This document shows, piece after piece, positions 55,801 through 61,800 of a stretch of DNA of 64,000 bases. The number at the start of each line of letters is the position of its first letter. Position 1 is the first letter of the stretch. The DNA comes from Sialis fuliginosa (taxonomy: Eukaryota; Arthropoda; Insecta; Megaloptera; Sialidae): positions 22,391,098 to 22,455,097 of the forward strand of contig OY540812.1 of the NCBI GenBank assembly GCA_961205875.1, read 5' to 3'. The notes under the pieces are model-generated. The model did no database searches. It worked only from the letters and a program-made list of their open reading frames with translations, and was not told the origin of the DNA. The position numbers and the translations under genes were made by a program.

Positions 55801-58800
55801 TATAATTACCATTTTAAACCTATTATGCCACTATGTTTTGCTAATGGTAACTTCTGCAGTCTAGAATACAAAAAAATATAAAAAATAAAATTTTTACTTT
55901 ATATATTCGACGCCATTGACTTTCAGCATTGTCGGCTGTAGATAATGTATATCCATATAAGGAGCAGACATATCTAAGAATTAGATACCAAATTATTTTA
56001 TTGCCCTATTGTTTTGTTTGGTCCTAGAAAAAGTGACCTTAGACATGCTATTTTAAATATACAACTTCGGTGTAGGTATATTTTTTTGTTTCTGATTTTG
56101 ATGGGTTTATAATTTGTCTAAAATCATGTAATTCGATGTTTTTATTGTACCTATTGCTACGAAACATATTTCTTTGTTTGTTTTGTAGTCGTTTTAATGA
56201 GACAGGAAGTGTAATCAATCAAAATTAATTATTGATTACTTTATAAGTGCGTGTAATAAAAAGTCAAGCCTAATTTAAAATTTTTGATAACTAAATAATC
56301 ATTATTTTTGTTATGGGTAATAAATATCCATAAGAATAGTCTTATTTCAAGTTTTTTTTCTTCTACATTTTAATTTGAATCTATATTAGTTGTAACTATT
56401 TGATTATTACTAATTGTAAAATTAAATTAAATTACTATATTAAATCAAAAATACTAGTGCATTTGACCCGGTGTTACCCGGCGATATAAATTTTATCTCT
56501 AATAAACCTATTAATTTTTTTCCGATTTCATGAAATTTACACAAATTATACACTCAAACCTTCCTTGTGAAACACTTTATCAATTAGTGAAAACCAGAAT
56601 AAAATTCGTTCAGTAGTTACTGAGAATCATGCACAGACAGACGCGGCGAGGAATTTTGTTTTTATACTGTATACAAGTAATCTTGTCGGTCTACTGGAAA
56701 TAGAGTTCCATTTTTTATCTTAAATAACCCCCAGTTTCGCCACCAGAGAGCGCTTGCCGCAATATGAGATATAAACAACGGGAGACTGTATTATAATATA
56801 GATTAATCAAATTAGATTTTTTAAATGGAATTAATATTCGTCTCGATTATTTTAGTGCCAATCGATGGCAATTAATGACTTTAAAAAATATCAAAAATGC
56901 AAGGCTGTAGGCCCCCGGAAAATACAAAAAAAAAAATTGAGTGCCGGTTATGCTTAAATCGTCGATGCAGTGAAAACGATGTAAGATAGAGCAAAAATGA
57001 ACAGAATCAATTTTACAGATAAGAAAATTTCCTATAAGAATGATACTCCGGTTTATACCTAAAACTAATAGCTCAGGAGTGAAAGTCGTTCAAAACTCGA
57101 GACCAAATTATAGTTTTTTGAAAATGTCGCAATATGCCTCGGTTTTCTATAAAATTTAATATCGGTATTCAACATGCAGTTAATAAAAATTTCCAAAAAC
57201 TTCTCGGTTTAACTAGATACTATTAGGAAGCTACTCAAGAGTTTAAAACTTATTTTTACTTTAAATTGTAGCTATAGAGGCTGTACTAAGAAATAATATA
57301 TTGTATTTTATTGCCTGTTTTGAATGTAAATCTATTAATCGCCGAATAAAACAAAAATATTTGTTTTAAAGATAATTTTATCTCTTAATATTAAATCGTA
57401 ACTGCAATCATTTGCTTGCAAAGATCAGCCCTGGTGCCGAACATAAATCATATAATACATTATAATATTATTATATTGTTGCAGATCTCCAAGATGCTAT
57501 ATTCATTCCAACCGGCGAGGATTACAACGCACAAGATGATAGAGACAACAGCATCGAAGCCATTCATCATTTGCCAGAGGAGCAAAAAAGACATCACATC
57601 AGGAAAAGAGATATCGGCGAACCACTTAGCGTAAATACGAAACAAAACAACCAAGAACCGTCAGAGTTTCTTCAGAACCATCGAATCATTAAAAAAGACG
57701 TTAGTAGAAAATTTAGACGGCGTAAATACGGTTCGATATCAGATGAAATGTTTAACTTAGACCAAAGAAGTATAGACAACCAAAGAGTATTCCCAAATGT
57801 TGTAGAAGATAAAGAAACTTACGAAACATCTGTAGATATTCAGCCTCCAACTGCAACTTTGATGAGCCCTATGTGGTCTAGATTTAAGGACCAGTTTCGA
57901 ATGGATCATTCCGAATCAGATGAAATGACCGGATATTTGAATTCCAGAAGATCTCATGCGGTTGAAGCAAAAGCCAATAATTATCAAAATATAGACAGGA
58001 ATTATTACACTCATGTTACACCCAGACACCCAGAAAATCAACGTAAGAAAGGAAGATATAACAGTCAACACAGAACGAATATGTTGGATTTCGATAGGAA
58101 GAAGAGAGAAGATGGACAAGAGTTCTTTGTCGAAATTATGATCATTGCAGATAAGTCGATGTTGGATACCCACAAGACAAAAGAAAATTTAATTCATTAT
58201 ATATTAACATTAATGTCACACGTAAGTACATCTACATATAAATGTAATTAGTTTTATTTCGGTTTTCAATATTGAAAATCGTAAAAAGATTGTTTTTTCA
58301 GTTTTTTTTTCTGGTTCTATTTATATTATTTAAAACACAGAACGATGTAAAAAATATTGATAAACATGTATGTTCGTAAAATCACCAAATGATGTGTTCA
58401 AACGTTCTGAAATTGTTAGGAGAAATTCACCACACTAACAGCTATCTCTTTTAAAATTATTGGTTTAAATAAAAGGGAGTAATCATATTTATATGTTAAA
58501 AATTCGTTTTTTTTTTAATATTGATTCTAGTTCACAAGTTAAACAATAGAAAATTAGATTCACATCCTAGACATTTTTGGAAGCCCTTTTACATATTTTG
58601 CTTAAGGGACTGAAATTTCTAATTACACCATTGAATAAGATATTATTTCTTCTAATCTTTGACATTAAATGTGCTTGATAATTATAAAAAGCAATTATGA
58701 TTTTAAAGTAATTTCTTGAGAAGAAAATAATTCTTGTAAAACACCTATTTTAACATTGCATTTTATAATGATAATTAAAAATTAGTTATTTTCGCAACAT

Positions 58801-61800
58801 TCATTATTAAATATAAAAGTAATCTGTTAAAACGTTAAACGGTACACTTACATTGACGATATTCGTTAAAATATTAAATAACATAGCAATTACGTTTGAT
58901 TTAACAAGGTACCCGTTTTCTGGCAACCGATATATGCAATAAATTTAATAACTTTATATAACCTGTCATAAAATAATTTGTTGAAATTATAATTGAGATA
59001 AATTGTCTAATCACTTTCGATTTTTTGTCTCAAAAATATACACATATCAAATATCAACGAGCTAATAAAAACACTAATTATTTAAAATTAAAAATACATA
59101 CACATTTAATATTATACCTTGTTTAGTTTGATATCAGTTATTATAATATTGTATGTTTTAAGAGTTTTCAAAACCGGATTTAAGTAATACTGAAATGCAT
59201 ATTTATATACTTATACTAAACGTTTAAAATTCCATAAATTGAAGTCAATTAAATTTTCTTCTAATTTTTATTAATTCATGTTTACTCTACTACTACAACT
59301 ACTTACAAAGCTCTGAAATGAGATCGACTGCATTCAAATTGGTTGAAAATTGGCTTGAAGCGAAATTTCGCGCAAAATTTTGTCATTTAACTCCACTGTG
59401 CGATAACGATAAAAAATTATTTCAGTTTAAAAAAAAATATATTATTATATTTAATTTGTTTTGTACTTACAGCTGTCAACTTAATTCAGTAATTTACAGT
59501 ACATTACCTGATATTTAACGAAGACTAATATCAGTTAACAATAGTCCAGTATCATAAATAAATTAACAAAAATTTGTTAGCTAATAAGCACTTTTAACGG
59601 GGTATTAATTCTGAAATTTTCTCTATGTATTTGTTTAAGAATTGAATAGAACAGCTGTATTTGAATTTACTAACAGTTGGTGACTTTGAATTGGCGCCTA
59701 TGATGCAATGTGTATAGAAACGTTGACTAGCTTAACGGCCAAAACATTCCGAGTAAATGAATAATTATGAACATTTCAATGCACATTGATAAGCTCTTAA
59801 TATGATATTATCGTATTTACGGATGTATTCATGTATTGACATTAATTTGTAAATACTAATAAAGCTATATGATTTATTATCGAATTCAGTGAATGAAGTA
59901 AAATGAAAACAATAAAAATACTTGATAGTAAAAGGTTACAGACAATGATGATCTCTCGTGAATGACTCTCAATTTATTACACAACTTATCTCGGCAATAA
60001 ATTTTAAACAATAATTGTCATCTTCAATTACTTTAAAACAATTATTTACATAACTCACTGCTTTTGTTGTTGAGTTTATCTTCCAGTGTTTCTCTGACAC
60101 TAATCTTCAGCACCTTGATTTTATGTAAGTTTGTTAATACTTTCGAAAAAAACAAAATTGAATTATTTTGATTTTACGTTTTCTAATATAAATAATCTGT
60201 TTTTATTTTTTGTATCCACGGTCAATGTACAATAAAACATTTTACGCGTTCACGTCTGACCAAAAAACGGAACAACGAACTTTGAATGGTTGATTCATGG
60301 AATTTCTGGTAGAATGTACCGGAAATTTAAAGAATGTAATTTTTTAAGCGTGTAAGGAAGTGAGAAAGAAGTAACTAGAAATAAATAGATAGAAACTAGT
60401 GACCAGGCTAACCAAAGAACTTTATGTTCACTTCATGTTGAGCGTTTCTGCCATAACAGTAGTTTCTAGCTCTTTCTAGTTACTTCTTTCTCACTTCCTT
60501 ACACACTTAAAAAATGACATTCTTTAAATTTCTGGTACATTCCACCAGAATTTCCATGAATCAACCAATCAAAGCTCGTTGTTCAATGTTTTTGATCAGT
60601 CGTGAACGTGACCATTAACACCCAATATTATCAAATTTAACTAAATAGACCGGGAGGCAACGACCAAATTTTTGTCAACATAGCAATTCACAATTTTCAT
60701 GCTTCTTCAACTTTAAATTTTGTATCGTATTATCAACAGAACCAAGCATAATAAATTTAATTAAAGTATTTTTCAACTATCTGAACTACTTTTTTTAATA
60801 AATAATGTATATTATGTACTTAAACTAAAATATACACCTTAACCACAATAAAACAATGTCACTCGACACGTGTTTCGACTTCACAAGAAGTCCTCATCAG
60901 GAGCCTAACAGTTCCAGACTGATACAGTCTTGGTCAAACCTAATATTTATACTAAAAGGGCTTATCCCGCTTCAATGATTCTGACCAATCGACTGCAAGG
61001 TCTAGAAGGACTGAAGCTGGGATAGGTCCGGTACCACTATTAAAAATCCTAGTCTTATCCCTCAAGATTTCTAAGCTTTCTGCTGCGTCCAATTGATTGT
61101 TATTACTGCATGCTTTAATTAGTTTTAAATTACTTATGTCTGTAGTGTGATTTAATGTAGTCATATGATGAGCTACGCTGGATTTATCAACCCGGTTGTA
61201 TTTTAGGTGAGCCATGTGCTCTTTAAATCTAATGTTTATTGATCTCCTAGTTTGTCCTATGTAACTTTTGTCACAATTTAAGCAGTTAATTTTATAAATA
61301 CCCGATTTTTCATTTACTTCTGTTTTATCTTTGGGGTTACCTAGGAGAGTTTTAATATTGTTATTATTAGAATAAACCAATTTAAAGTCAAATTTTTTAA
61401 ACATTTTGGACAATCCTTTAGTAGTCTGGTCAAACGGGAGTTTAATGTAATTTTTAGGTTCTTCTTTAATTTCTTTTTAGGTTTGACCAAGACTGTATCA
61501 GTCTGGAACTGTTAGGCACCTGATGAGGACTTCTTGTGAAGTCGAAACACGTGTCGAGTGACATTGTTTTATTGTGGTTAAGGTGTATATTTTAGTTTAA
61601 GTGACTAGAAACCACAGTTTCTCCGTTTTACCAGTAGTATATTATGTACATTTTTCTACGAGAGCCTAGCATTTAACTAAATATGATTTTAAATATGTAG
61701 GAGAGATACGCATTGAAACGGATAATGTGTTCCATCGAAACTATCTGAACGAATAAATATAGGCTTTAAACGAGCATTTATACCAAACATATGACTCATA

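Larger units (their letters stand above)
37684..57484 (+). other. Intron 5 (19.8 kb)
   Basis: Holds five further pieces of the 850-bp family, an element paired with 35.9 kb, a mini-hairpin MITE, two partial TWA-target MITEs and two dispersed repeats, all listed separately. I see nothing nameable in 38890-40540, 40660-42990, 43190-45800, 46330-47030, 49100-50580 (except an 11-bp-arm hairpin at about 49370-49413), 51430-52090, 52320-53780, 53860-55340, 55520-56450 or 56700-57484. Confidence 0.85.
60818..61636 (-). mobile_element. 5'-truncated Penelope-like element with inverted terminal repeats
   Basis: 126-bp terminal repeats at 60818-60943 and 61477-61602 are inverted and almost identical. 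Between them on - lies the end of a Penelope ORF. A 34-nt tail (61603-61636) follows the right repeat, and a 13-bp direct repeat GTATATTATGTAC flanks the whole (60807-60819, 61637-61649). The inverted pLTRs, 5' truncation, short tail and duplication all fit Penelope-like retroelements. The reverse transcriptase is missing, so this copy is not autonomous. Confidence 0.9.
60697..61785. mobile_element. Old MITE split by a Penelope-like insertion
   Basis: Left part (to 60806) has CATGCTTCTTCAACTTTAAA and AACAGAACCAAGCATAATAA. Right part (from 61650) has CATTTTTCTACGAGAGCCTA and AAACGAGCATTTA. These align in order with the intact copy at 10609-10851. Outer ends have decayed. Confidence 0.65.
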
